This document shows, in pieces, positions 42,712 to 50,765 of a DNA stretch of 64,000 nucleotides (the first letter of the stretch is position 1; each line of letters starts with the position of its first letter). A model generated the notes under the pieces. The model was given only the letters and a program-made list of their open reading frames with translations, was not told the DNA's origin and searched no databases. This DNA is from Paenibacillus oceani (lineage in GTDB: Bacteria > Bacillota > Bacilli > Paenibacillales > NBRC-103111): contig NZ_JACXJA010000020.1 of assembly GCF_014705615.1 (NCBI RefSeq), forward strand, positions 112,314 to 176,313, read 5' to 3'. Both the position numbers and the translations under genes were made by a program.

Positions 42712-43461
42712 ATGATCAAAACCGGTCTCTTATCGGTTACGTTTCGCAAATTGTCTTGGGAACAGGTACTGCATCTCGCCGCTGAAGCCGGTTTGGATGC
42801 GATCGAATGGGGAGGAGACATCCATGTCCCCCACGGCGATATCGAGAGGGCGGCGGAAGTGGGACGGCGCACCCGGGAGGCCGGGTTGGAGGCCGCTTCG
42901 TACGGCTCCTACTATTATGCAGGCAACACCGAGAAGGGCGGGTCTTTTGAAGCGGTTCTCGGTGCGGCTGTCGCGCTGCAGGCTCCTGCAATCCGGGTAT
43001 GGGCGGGGGACCGCGGTTCGGACGTGTCGGATACGTTGTGGCGGACGGGCGTGGCCGAGGACACGAGGCGGATCGCAGACCTGGCCGCACGGGAAGGGAT
43101 TTCGATCGATTTCGAATATCACCGGAACACGTTGACCGATACGGCGGAGTCGGCGATCGCGCTGCTCCGGGACATCGATCATCCGAACGTCCGCTGCAAC
43201 TGGCAGCCTCCGTATCCGGGAGATTTCGAAGCGTCCCTGCGTACCCTGGACGCCGTGCTTCCTTGGCTGGCCAACATTCATGTGTTCCACTGGCTGCCCG
43301 GTCAACGGCTGCCGCTGTCCGAGGGTCTGGCCGATTGGCAGCAGTATGTCTCCGTCATCGCGGAACAACCGGGCGAGCACTGCATGATGCTGGAGTTTGT
43401 GAAAGACGACAGCCCGGAGCAATTCGGCCGCGATGCGGAAACCTTGCTGTCTCTGCTCTAG
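42712..43461 (+). CDS. Sugar phosphate isomerase/epimerase family protein (TIM barrel)
   Basis: A 249-residue protein of the xylose-isomerase-like / AP endonuclease 2 TIM-barrel superfamily. Barrel landmarks are AAEAGLDAIEWGGDIHVPHGD on strand 2, APAIRVWAGDRG on strand 4, ISIDFEYHRNTLTDT (Glu metal ligand) on strand 5, VRCNWQPPYP on strand 6 and LANIHVFHWLP (His ligands) on strand 7. The metal-ligand pattern suggests an active isomerase or epimerase on a sugar or inositol derivative; substrate unknown. The ATG at 42712 is seven bases after AGGAGG; the ATG at 42706 is too close. A strong terminator lies 134 bp downstream, so it is a separate unit from the next isomerase gene. Confidence 0.87.
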   Translation: MIKTGLLSVTFRKLSWEQVLHLAAEAGLDAIEWGGDIHVPHGDIERAAEVGRRTREAGLEAASYGSYYYAGNTEKGGSFEAVLGAAVALQAPAIRVWAGDRGSDVSDTLWRTGVAEDTRRIADLAAREGISIDFEYHRNTLTDTAESAIALLRDIDHPNVRCNWQPPYPGDFEASLRTLDAVLPWLANIHVFHWLPGQRLPLSEGLADWQQYVSVIAEQPGEHCMMLEFVKDDSPEQFGRDAETLLSLL

Positions 43462-43594
43462 TACAGCCAACCGAAAAAACCTGCAGTCCCATCTGCGCCA
43501 AACTTGCCCGTTCTCTATTGAAGCCAGAACAGGTTCAAGCAATCGATTAGTACATTACATCCGACGCATGAGCGAAATATACAATTAATTTGCA

Positions 43595-43623
43595 CGGAGC
43601 ATCCATGGATGCTCCGCTTTTTT
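43595..43623 (+). terminator. Rho-independent terminator
   Basis: CGGAGCATCC and GGATGCTCCG form a perfect palindrome (43595-43616), then a six-base T-run. It ends the isomerase unit that stops at 43461. The rest of the gap to 43785 has no gene. Confidence 0.9.
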
Positions 43624-43785
43624 CGTCCTATACTTAAAGCGAGTGAGCTTGGCCGCCATTGTCAATATTCAGCCTGCTATAGCATGTTCACCTGGTAAAA
43701 GACAAGCGGTATGGCACCGATGACGGTAGAAAACCACATCAACCTTAAGCGGTTGAACACGAACTATAAGGAGTGAGCTGAAACA

Positions 43786-44568
43786 ATGAAAGGAATTACA
43801 TTCGGCGTCTGTACGAAGATCGAAAATGCACAGCTCGTGCATGCGGCAGGCTTTGACTTTATCGAGTGTACGATCATATCCTTGAGGCCGGAGGAAAGCG
43901 ATTACGCCGTACGCGATACGCTTGCCCGGTTTCGCGAAAGCCCGGTGCGGCCGCAAGCCTTCAACGTCCTGCTGCCCGGCGATTTGAATATAGTGGGGGA
44001 CGATGTCGACGGCGATCGACTCCGTCGTTATTTGTCGAATGCGTTGGAGCGGGTTAAGGAGGTTGGAGGAGAGACGGTCGTCTTTGGCAGCGGGAAGGCG
44101 AGGATGGTGCCGCAGCGATTTGCCCGGGAAAAAGCGGAGGAGCAGTTGGCCGCATTCCTCGATCTGATTGCCGACTTCGCCGACCCGCTGGAAATTACGA
44201 TTGCGATCGAGCCGTTGAATACAACGGAGTGCAATATTATAAACAGCGTTCCCGAAGCGGCTCGGCTGGCCGGGCAAGTGAACCGCAAATCGATTGGCGT
44301 GCTGGCTGATTTTTATCATATGTACAAAGAAAATGAACCGCTCGAGCATATCGTCGAGCATAAGGAGCTTCTGCGGCACGTGCACGTCTCGGACGATCGT
44401 TATGCTCCCGGAATGGGCAGCTATCCCTATGATTCGTTGGCCGATTGTATAAGGCGTGCCGGCTATAACGGGCGTATTTCCATCGAATGTCTATGGAACG
44501 ATTTCGGCGCGGAGGCGGCGGCCGGCTTATCGTTTCTTAAACGGTGGAGGGATGGAGATGGTGCATGA
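43786..44568 (+). CDS. Sugar phosphate isomerase/epimerase family protein (TIM barrel)
   Basis: A 260-residue TIM-barrel protein, a second member of the AP endonuclease 2-like isomerase/epimerase superfamily and clearly divergent from the one at 42712. Visible metal-site segments: GFDFIECTIISLRP, ETVVFGSGKARMVP, ITIAIEPLNTTECNIIN (Glu), IGVLADFYHMYKENE (Asp-x-x-His), LLRHVHVSDD (His) and GRISIECLWNDFG (Glu). This is the full set for D-tagatose/psicose 3-epimerase-like or hydroxypyruvate isomerase-like enzymes. The ATG follows AAGGAGTGAG. Its last 11 bases overlap the start of the propeller gene, indicating translational coupling. Confidence 0.9.
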   Translation: MKGITFGVCTKIENAQLVHAAGFDFIECTIISLRPEESDYAVRDTLARFRESPVRPQAFNVLLPGDLNIVGDDVDGDRLRRYLSNALERVKEVGGETVVFGSGKARMVPQRFAREKAEEQLAAFLDLIADFADPLEITIAIEPLNTTECNIINSVPEAARLAGQVNRKSIGVLADFYHMYKENEPLEHIVEHKELLRHVHVSDDRYAPGMGSYPYDSLADCIRRAGYNGRISIECLWNDFGAEAAAGLSFLKRWRDGDGA

Positions 44569-45745
44569 GTCGACATTTCAAATGAAAGAAAGGATACTAT
44601 CCGTACCGATCACAGACGGAGATGACCATACGTTTTTCGGATATTACGACAACCCTGCATTCAGCGGAGACGACCGGTTCCACCTTGTTCACCGCGTCCC
44701 GTTTTGCGATCGTATGCAGAAAGCCGGCGATTCGGCGGAAATCGGCTTGATCGAACTCGACAGTGGCACCTATATCCGCTTGTCCGAGACAACGGCCTGG
44801 AACTTCCAGCAAGGTTCGATGCTCCAGTGGCATCCATTGGCGCCGAATGACCAGGTGATCCACAATGCTACTGTCAATGGGCAATATCGCGGCGTCATTC
44901 GCCACATATGGACGCAGGCCGTCACCTATCTGGACAATCCGGTAGCCTGTGTAGACCCTGTGGGGAAGTATGCGTTAGGCATCAACTTCGCGCGAATGTT
45001 CGATTTCCGGCCAGGGTACGGGTATGCCGATTTGGCCGACCCTTTCCGTTCGGCGCTTCACCCGGCTGAGGACGGCGTGTTCCGCATCGATTTGAAATCC
45101 GGCGCAAGCCGGCTTATCGTAAGCCTGGACGAGATATGGTCGTTTATTAAGCCAATTTTTCGAACGGGCGAAGCGAAGTTGACGATCAATCATATCACGT
45201 TTAATACGAACGGAACCCGATTTCTGATGCTGGCCAGATGGACTCCTCCGAACGGCAAAAGTCACCTGACCGCGTTGCTGACGGCTAATGCAGACGGAAG
45301 CGAGCTGCGCTGTTTGTCCACAGATACGATGCAGTCCCACTACCATTGGCGCGACGAAAGCCGGTTCGTCATGTACGGCGGGGGGAGGCATGGTCATCAA
45401 CTGTATGTTTACGAGGACGCGACGGACGGCCGTGAGCCCGAAGTCATCGATGCGGATTATTTCCTTAGAGACGGTCACTGCAGTTATTCACCCGACCGGA
45501 CCCGCATGCTGTACGACAGTTATCCGGACAAAAGCGGCATGAGGCATCTATATATGTACGACTTGAACCTCGGGCGAGGGAAGGAGCTTGGCTCGTATTA
45601 TTCCCCGCCGCATATTGCGGGGGATATTCGCTGCGACTTGCATCCGCGATGGAATCGGACAGGCACGGCGATCTCTTTCGACTCCGCCCATGAAGGCCGA
45701 AGGCGGGTCTACGTTATGGACTTGCGCGAGCTGCTGCAAGATTAG
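44558..45745 (+). CDS. Oligogalacturonate lyase-like beta-propeller protein
   Basis: A 395-residue protein without signal peptide, built of WD40/TolB-like blades: FHLVHRVPFCDRM, MLQWHPLAPNDQVIHNA, INHITFNTNGTRFLMLARWT, HCSYSPDRTRMLYDSYPD and CDLHPRWNRTGTAISFDSAHEG. The repeated H/S-P-x-G phrase at blade ends and scattered His residues recall PL22 oligogalacturonate lyases, which are cytoplasmic seven-bladed propellers. The three His ligands were not verified, so a non-enzymatic or other lyase role is possible. The ATG at 44558 is seven bases after GGTGGAGGG and overlaps the end of the isomerase gene. The pair may process uronate or related sugar units. Confidence 0.65.
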   Translation: MVHESTFQMKERILSVPITDGDDHTFFGYYDNPAFSGDDRFHLVHRVPFCDRMQKAGDSAEIGLIELDSGTYIRLSETTAWNFQQGSMLQWHPLAPNDQVIHNATVNGQYRGVIRHIWTQAVTYLDNPVACVDPVGKYALGINFARMFDFRPGYGYADLADPFRSALHPAEDGVFRIDLKSGASRLIVSLDEIWSFIKPIFRTGEAKLTINHITFNTNGTRFLMLARWTPPNGKSHLTALLTANADGSELRCLSTDTMQSHYHWRDESRFVMYGGGRHGHQLYVYEDATDGREPEVIDADYFLRDGHCSYSPDRTRMLYDSYPDKSGMRHLYMYDLNLGRGKELGSYYSPPHIAGDIRCDLHPRWNRTGTAISFDSAHEGRRRVYVMDLRELLQD

Positions 45746-45876
45746 AGCCGGCAGGGTGAATCGCTTCCCGCTGAGCCGGTTCAAGGACGGAGGAAGCATT
45801 TAATATTTTTGCACTACGCCGCTTAAAGTTTATATGCTACAATAAATGTCATATCTATGTACGCTCTTCTCTTCCG

Positions 45877-45906
45877 AAGCTATGGGGTGCTGCTCCATAG
45901 CTTTTT
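45877..45906 (+). terminator. Terminator-like hairpin in the leader of the MFS fragment
   Basis: AAGCTATGG, nine-base loop, CCATAGCTT, then T's. It lies after a promoter-like TGCTACAAT (about 45834) and 19 bp before the coding start, so it is either an attenuator or a displaced terminator of the propeller gene. Confidence 0.7.
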
Positions 45907-45924
45907 CATTTTCCCGGAAAAAGG

Positions 45925-46251
45925 ATGAGAATGGTGAACCGGACAAAGCTTGCGGCGAAAATACCGTTATTTTACGTGTACTCCTTTTTGAATTCGTTTC
46001 TATTGGATCGTGCGATCTGGATGCTCGTCCTGGTCTTCCAAGGCTTCTTGCTATCGGAGGTTTCGCTGATCGAATCGGCGTACCATTGTGCAATTTTTTT
46101 GCTTGAGGTGCCTGCCGGCTACGTGGCGGATCGTTATGGGAAACGGGTCAGCCTGCTCGCGGCCGAGCTGGCAGGGATCGTGCCGTCGGGCCTGCTGCTT
46201 GCGGGCGGGGATGCGTCGATCCTCGCTTACGGGCAAGCGGAGCGGGATTGA
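45925..46251 (+). pseudogene. MFS transporter, truncated N-terminal remnant
   Basis: A 108-residue frame that starts like a complete MFS carrier: FYVYSFLNSFLLDRAIWMLVLV (helix 1), SLIESAYHCAIFLLEVPAGYVADRYGKRVSLL (helices 2-3 with the conserved G-x3-D-R-x-G-K-R loop), then LAGIVPSGLLLAGG. It stops at AYGQAERD, about a quarter of the normal 400 residues. No continuation was found in other frames in the following 180 bp, which leads into a different gene. It is therefore a deletion remnant rather than a simple frameshift. Intact helices and loop suggest a recent loss. Confidence 0.75.
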
Positions 46252-46434
46252 ATGAGCCGGGATGCAGGGCACTTTCCGGAAAGGGGAGATACGGTGAGTC
46301 TGATATTGACCTCGATATCGAATTTCGAGTCTCCCGATCTCCTCGAACGCGCGACGTCTTGTATCTGAACGGGGTGTGACCCGTTTGATTTGCTATTGTG
46401 GATGAAAAACGAAAAGTTGAGGGGAGCTTATCCG

Positions 46435-46944
46435 ATGCTGCACCATTTTAGCGAAGACCCGAGGATCGAACTGTTCGTTCCCAAGGAGAAGCAGAATCGG
46501 CCCGGTTTTCCGGCCGTCGTCTGGGCGATTGACGAAGAACACGAGTTCAGCTATTACTTCCCGAGAAACTGCCCGAGGATCGTATGCTACAGGTCGCCCC
46601 AGATCAGTCCGGGCAATGTGGAGCGTTTTTTTGGGAGCTCTGCAGCGGAGATCATCGTAACGGTAGAGAGCGATTGGTATACGAGAATCCGGGAGCAGAC
46701 GATGTACCGGTATGCGTTTGAGGAGGAAGGGTTCGAACTGATGGACCGGATGGCCGGGTATTATATTAGCCCGCATACGGTGAAGCCGGTCGGCATGAAG
46801 CCGATGAGCCATCTGATCGAAAAACTGCTGGAGCGAGGAATCGAATTGAGGTTTACGAGCAGCTTGGTTCCGTTGAGAGAAGCAATCCTTGCCTCGGACT
46901 TTGAGGGGTTCGGGATACATCGGTTTCAGTATGCTGGACAGTGA
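46435..46944 (+). CDS. DUF6886 family protein
   Basis: A 169-residue soluble protein of a family common in Bacilli. It starts MLHHFSEDPRIELFVPKEKQN and has PAVVWAIDEEHEFSYYFPRNCPRIVCY, IIVTVESDWYTRIREQTMYRYAF and a C-terminal helical part; these are the family's strongest blocks. The fold resembles RNase-like or DUF952-like small domains, but no function is known. The ATG at 46435 fits the family start and follows GAGGGGAG by ten bases; TTG at 46390 and ATG at 46402 would add an unusual leader. It stands next to a broken MFS gene and convergent with the membrane terpene cyclase homologue. Confidence 0.82.
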   Translation: MLHHFSEDPRIELFVPKEKQNRPGFPAVVWAIDEEHEFSYYFPRNCPRIVCYRSPQISPGNVERFFGSSAAEIIVTVESDWYTRIREQTMYRYAFEEEGFELMDRMAGYYISPHTVKPVGMKPMSHLIEKLLERGIELRFTSSLVPLREAILASDFEGFGIHRFQYAGQ

Positions 46945-46973
46945 TGGATCCTAACGGCGTATCCGTCCGTGAT

Positions 46974-47657
46974 TCAGCCGCGCAGCGTTCTGGATGGGGG
47001 AACGGGAAGGCGGGGGCGCACCATTTTGTTCGTAATCCGGTAAATCGCGAAGAAGTATACGGCGTCCAGCGCAAAAATGAACACATACAAAACGCCAAGC
47101 AGCACCGATTGCGGATATAAGGAGAAAAAAAGCAGGGAAGCCAGCGCCGTCCCGATCCATTTCATGGCGGCGATGGAGACGGATTGCCCGCGTTTTCCTT
47201 GGCTGGAGAGCATTGTCAGGAAAAGAACAGACATCAGGAAATTAAGGCCGAATGCCGCGTATTTTCCTTCAAAGTCGTGGAACTCCACCGTCACGGCCCA
47301 GACCAGAATGAAGGCTGCTCCTAATGACAGGCCGATTGCCGTGTAGCTTAGGGCGGGCTTCAAGCGGCCGAATAGGTCGGACTGCGGACGGGCGTAGCGG
47401 ATATACTGAAGCATAATAATCAGATCCAAGGCCAGCCAGATCCAGTTGAAAATGAGCTGCACGGGAGGATGCGGATACACGAAAGAAAACAAAAACTCCC
47501 ACCCGAGATTGCCGCACAAAGCAGCGAAAGGAACACCGCACGTACGGTTCCGGTACCCCCGATAGATGATGAACAGATAGGCGGCCGTCCAGCAGACGCC
47601 GCTCCCTATAAGAAGCAGCAGTTCCACAATCGGCGGCAGCAGATGCGCTTGATCCAC
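46974..47657 (-). CDS. Seven-helix membrane protein related to Pyr4-type terpene cyclases
   Basis: A 227-residue protein with seven hydrophobic helices and no signal. Its first half reads like the Pyr4/PaxB class of membrane terpene cyclases: GVCWTAAYLFIIYRGYRNRTCG, then VPFAALCGNLGWEFLFSFVYPH and IFNWIWLALDLIIMLQYIRY. Pyr4 uses an acidic pair for protonation; here Glu54 in GWEFLF and Asp198 in FALDAVYFFAIY occupy matching places. Bacterial homologues are known from actinomycete indole-sesquiterpene pathways. No prenyltransferase or epoxidase gene is nearby, so the substrate is unknown and a non-enzymatic role is possible. The start is GTG 47657, seven bases after GAGGAGG. Confidence 0.75.
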   Translation of the reverse strand: MDQAHLLPPIVELLLLIGSGVCWTAAYLFIIYRGYRNRTCGVPFAALCGNLGWEFLFSFVYPHPPVQLIFNWIWLALDLIIMLQYIRYARPQSDLFGRLKPALSYTAIGLSLGAAFILVWAVTVEFHDFEGKYAAFGLNFLMSVLFLTMLSSQGKRGQSVSIAAMKWIGTALASLLFFSLYPQSVLLGVLYVFIFALDAVYFFAIYRITNKMVRPRLPVPPSRTLRG

Positions 47658-47789
47658 AGTTCCGCCTCCTCTCCCTTGACTTTCGAGAAGTTCCCTCCAT
47701 TGTATGGGGACAAGACCGCGTTTATTCCAGCCCTTTGTCCTCTTTGCATCGAATCGCTCAACTTGTCTGAAAGGGAGGTCGTTGCCGGA

Positions 47790-48191
47790 GTGAACAGGCT
47801 GACAAAGCCCGTAATGCTGGTCCTTCTGACGTTATTGTTCAGCAATGCCTTGCTGTGGCTCCAGAAAGCCATGACTTTGAATCCGAACCCGTATACGAAC
47901 GGACATACTATCAGCTGCACTACTTTAATTGTGGTGTATGTTTTTGCGATCGAATGGATTGGGAATGAAAGAAAGTATATACGGGTCCGAAAAGTTTTAC
48001 TGGGCTTATCTTTAGGGATGCTGGTATTTAATTATGTTCCTCTTCTGACGCTGCACAGTACGATAGGGGTACCCGTGATCAGCATCTTTACGGAACCGAT
48101 GACGTTCCCTGCCGGGAGAGTTATAGTAGGCATTGGGACTGGGATGGTGATTGCCCGTTCCTTGTTAAGCAGCAGTCCGAGACCCGCTTGA
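47790..48191 (+). CDS. Small membrane protein, unknown family
   Basis: A 133-residue protein with three or four hydrophobic segments: VMLVLLTLLFSNALLWL, TISCTTLIVVYVFAIEWIG, VLLGLSLGMLVFNYVPLLTL and AGRVIVGIGTGMVIARSLL. The start is taken as GTG 47790, ten bases after GGGAGG; the frame is open further upstream but those codons overlap the promoter side of the divergent terpene-cyclase-like gene. I do not recognise a family. It is divergent from that gene with 132 bp between them. The call rests on the ribosome binding site and the clean helix pattern; no homology is claimed. Confidence 0.6.
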   Translation: MNRLTKPVMLVLLTLLFSNALLWLQKAMTLNPNPYTNGHTISCTTLIVVYVFAIEWIGNERKYIRVRKVLLGLSLGMLVFNYVPLLTLHSTIGVPVISIFTEPMTFPAGRVIVGIGTGMVIARSLLSSSPRPA

Positions 48192-48253
48192 TCCTGGATA
48201 TAGAACCGAACCGCCTATACTAGCTCTAAATGTCCATGTTTTTACTCCATTTA

Positions 48254-48262
48254 TGGTATAAT
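48254..48262 (+). promoter_or_regulatory. Extended -10 promoter element before the Rpn gene
   Basis: TGGTATAAT, 37 bp before the start at 48300. Confidence 0.5.
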
Positions 48263-48299
48263 GGGAGTAGAAAAGTCGTTAACCGCGGGAGTTGAGACG

Positions 48300-49202
48300 A
48301 TGTCCGACCTTTTGGAGCCAACTGTAGATTTTGTATTCAAACAAGTCTTTGGAAGCGAAGACAATAAAGACGATGTTTTGCTCAACTTCCTGAACGAAGT
48401 GCTGCGCGAAACCGAGCCCAAGCCGTTTGTCAGCCTGGCGCTGCTAAATCCGCAAATGGACAAAGATGCGCTGACCGACAAGCAAGCGATACTTGATGTG
48501 CGTGCTCAAAATGAAGACGGCAAGCAAGTGAACTTGGAAATCCAAGTAACCAATAAATATGACATGCCGAAACGAAGTCTCTACTACTCGGCGAAAATGT
48601 ATGAAGAGCAGCTTTCGGAAGGCCAAATGTACAAGGATTTGAAAAAGGTGATCTCGATTAATATTTTGACGTTTAATCAGGTGCCGAATAAACGTTTTCA
48701 TAATACGTATCACTTACGCGAAGATCATACCGGCGAGCTGTTGATCGATGATATCGAGATTCATTTTATGGAGCTGCCGAAGCTGGGCCTGAAAACTAAC
48801 AAGATGGATGACCGGCTGGTCAAGTGGCTGATGTTCATCAACGGCGCGCCGAAAGACAGATGGGAGGAACTTGCGATGGATACACCGGGCTTAAAGAAGG
48901 CGATGACCACGCTCGAATTTTTGAGCCAGAACAAGGAAGCGCGAATGCTTTACGAGATGCGTAAAAAAGCGCTTCTCGACGAACGGTCCGCGCTGGATTA
49001 TGCGGAGACGCGGGGCCGGGAGGAAGGCAAACTGGAAGGCAAACTGGAAGGTAAACTGGAAGGTAAACTGGAAGGCAAACTGGAAGGCAAACTGGAGATT
49101 GCAGCAAGCATGCTGAAGAAAGGTTTGTCGGTAACGCTTATTGCGGAAGTGACAGGCTTGCCCGCAGCGGAGATCGAGACGTTGAACGAGCAGATTCATT
49201 AG
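48300..49202 (+). CDS. Rpn family recombination-promoting nuclease
   Basis: A 300-residue PD-(D/E)xK protein of the Rpn / transposase_31 group. It begins LEPTVDFVFKQVFGSEDNKDD, the family start. The nuclease core ILDVRAQNEDGKQVNLEIQVTN (Asp, then Glu-x-Gln) is at about residues 80-102, followed by RSLYYSAKMYEEQL. The C-terminal part has six Gly-Lys-Leu-Glu units coded by a 12-bp repeat, ending with the helix IAASMLKKGLSVTLIAEVTGL typical of these proteins. The ATG at 48300 follows GGGAG. Family members cut DNA and raise RecA-independent recombination in E. coli. A terminator follows at 49233, and a partial duplicate of the gene lies just downstream. Confidence 0.9.
   Translation: MSDLLEPTVDFVFKQVFGSEDNKDDVLLNFLNEVLRETEPKPFVSLALLNPQMDKDALTDKQAILDVRAQNEDGKQVNLEIQVTNKYDMPKRSLYYSAKMYEEQLSEGQMYKDLKKVISINILTFNQVPNKRFHNTYHLREDHTGELLIDDIEIHFMELPKLGLKTNKMDDRLVKWLMFINGAPKDRWEELAMDTPGLKKAMTTLEFLSQNKEARMLYEMRKKALLDERSALDYAETRGREEGKLEGKLEGKLEGKLEGKLEGKLEIAASMLKKGLSVTLIAEVTGLPAAEIETLNEQIH
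49019..49090. repeat. 12-bp coding minisatellite (Gly-Lys-Leu-Glu units)
   Basis: GGCAAACTGGAA or GGTAAACTGGAA repeated six times in the Rpn gene. The duplicate at 49578-49625 has three units. Copy number differs by whole units, so the frame is kept. Confidence 0.9.
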
Positions 49203-49232
49203 AATATACCCTTCTGATGAGCTAAGGGGGAG

Positions 49233-49261
49233 GATCAGAGCGGGGGGTTCTGGTCTTTTTT
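49233..49261 (+). terminator. Rho-independent terminator after the Rpn gene
   Basis: GATCAGA pairs with TCTGGTC (one G-U) around a GC-rich loop, then six T. Confidence 0.8.
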
Positions 49262-49277
49262 ATAGCCTTGTATTAGA

Positions 49278-49729
49278 GACGCGAAGATCATACCGGCGAG
49301 CTGTTGATCGATGATATCGAGATTCATTTCATGGAGCTGCCGAAGCTGGGTCTGAGAACCAGCAAGATGGATGACCGGCTGGTCAAATGGCTGATGTTCA
49401 TCAACGGCGCGCCGAAAGACAGATGGGAGGAACTTGCGATGGATACACCGGGCTTAAAGAAGGCGATGACCACGCTCGAATTTTTGAGCCAGAACAAGGA
49501 AGCGCGAATGCTTTACGAGATGCGTAAAAAAGCGCTTCTCGACGAACGGTCCGCGCTGGATTATGCGGAGACGCGAGGCCGGGAGGAAGGCAAACTGGAA
49601 GGTAGGTTAGAAGGTAAACTGGAGATTGCGGCAAGTATGCTGAAGAAAGGTTTGTCGGTGACGCTTATTGCGGAAGTAACAGGCTTGCCCGCAGCGGAGA
49701 TCGAGACATTGAACGAGCAGATTCATTAG
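49278..49729 (+). pseudogene. Partial duplicate of the Rpn gene (C-terminal half)
   Basis: From ACGCGAAGATCATACCGG at 49278 the sequence repeats the Rpn gene from about 48715 onward, nearly base for base, through the stop and the terminator. The frame (first Met at 49304) would give 141 residues, lacking the whole N-terminal nuclease core, and has no ribosome binding site. It contains three rather than six Gly-Lys-Leu-Glu units. Few differences separate the copies (Lys to Arg and Asn to Ser substitutions), so the duplication is recent or the copies are being homogenised. Catalytic activity is not possible; a product is doubtful. Confidence 0.88.
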
Positions 49730-49758
49730 AATATATCCTTCGGATGAGCGGAGGGGAA

Positions 49759-49786
49759 GATCAGAGCGGGGGCTCTGGTCTTTTTT
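49759..49786 (+). terminator. Duplicated terminator after the Rpn partial copy
   Basis: GATCAGA/TCTGGTC hairpin with six T, the duplicate of 49233-49261. The gap 49787-50101 that follows shows no supported gene. Confidence 0.8.
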
Positions 49787-50101
49787 AATATGTTTAAGTT
49801 CTTCACCGTACGAAAGCGGACAAAGGGCCCCTTGCTTGGCGAGTCAGCTAGTGTCGCAAGTTGCCTATCGTTACTTCTCGTGGACGTTCGGCTCTCTGTC
49901 CTGCTGCTAGCAGGGTTAGGTAGCTCGTATGCCTGTCGTCTCAGCGATCCCCAACGCGACCGGTTCACAAGAAACGGCTTTCCAGGCTTCATTTGGTGTC
50001 GAGTTGTTGCGGATCGAGACATTCTGAACCCAGGAAAGCTGTTCTTACGCAGGGTCATACATCGTGGAAAAGGCTTCGATTAGTCGTTTAGAAGCTAGTT
50101 C

Positions 50102-50548
50102 TTACAAGCCGATCGTCCTCTTATACCCCTTATACGAGCCTGCGCCGGGGAAGCCGGAACGGGCGAGCTCCATAAATGTCGGCGAAAATCCGTATGAAGT
50201 CAGCTCGAATATCGGGACCATCCGCATATCGGTAATCGGAGTCGTTTCTAGCTCGTTAGTCGGCATCCGCAGTTCCCCTTCCGCCTCGCGCAGCAGAAAC
50301 GTAACGTGCACGATTGGCGGGTCGGCTTCGGGCAAATCGCACAAATAGAGCAGCTTGTCCACTTGAACCGACAGCCCCGTTTCTTCCGCCATTTCCCGGA
50401 CGATGGCTTGCTCCAGCGTTTCCCCGGCTTCGGCTTTGCCTCCCGGCAGCGACCAGTCGCGCGATCCGACCTGCTGCTTCACGAGCAGGATTCGTTCATC
50501 TTCTATCAGCACACCTGTTACACGGACACGAAATCGATAAGGGTCCAT
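50102..50548 (-). CDS. NUDIX hydrolase
   Basis: A 148-residue protein with a complete Nudix box, GGKAEAGETLEQAIVREMAEETGL (G-x5-E-x7-R-E-U-x-E-E-x-G-U), at about residues 36-59, the metal and pyrophosphate site. Before it stands VTGVLIEDERILLVKQQVGSRDWSLPGG, the usual strand pair. After it LLYLCDLPEADPPIVHVTFLLRE is typical of subfamilies acting on nucleotide sugars or damaged nucleotides; the substrate cannot be told. The ATG at 50548 follows AAGGAGGAG by about eight bases. It is divergent from the HTH/ATPase-like gene, 217 bp apart, and has no operon partner here. Confidence 0.93.
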   Translation of the reverse strand: MDPYRFRVRVTGVLIEDERILLVKQQVGSRDWSLPGGKAEAGETLEQAIVREMAEETGLSVQVDKLLYLCDLPEADPPIVHVTFLLREAEGELRMPTNELETTPITDMRMVPIFELTSYGFSPTFMELARSGFPGAGSYKGYKRTIGL

Positions 50549-50679
50549 GAGTTCTCCTCCTTATATTCCATTCCTGTTTGACACTACATCCTACCATAGG
50601 GGAGGACGGCGGGCAATGGCTCATGAGGTTGATAAAGCCCAGTCCATTTAAAAGTGGAAAAATAAGTATTGCTTTTAAG

Positions 50680-50750
50680 GGTAACTTATATTACTATTCA
50701 AAGTAACCGAAGCGACTTTAAAGAGTAACATAAGTTGCTTCTTAGAGTAA
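50680..50750 (+). promoter_or_regulatory. Iterated GTAAC operator-like boxes before the HTH/AtpD-like gene
   Basis: GTAAC occurs at 50681, 50703 and 50724, and GTAA at 50747, at steps of 22, 21 and 23 bp, i.e. about two helical turns. The units share AGTAAC, then AAG and CTT further on. They end just ahead of the AGGAGG site, the place for an autorepressor. Binding is inferred from position only. Confidence 0.55.
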
Positions 50751-50765
50751 AAGGAGGAAAGCGAC

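Noticed and set aside
49790..50083. 97-residue plus-strand frame after the duplicated Rpn terminator
   Set aside because: No ribosome binding site and it runs against the end of the NUDIX gene; product not protein-like.
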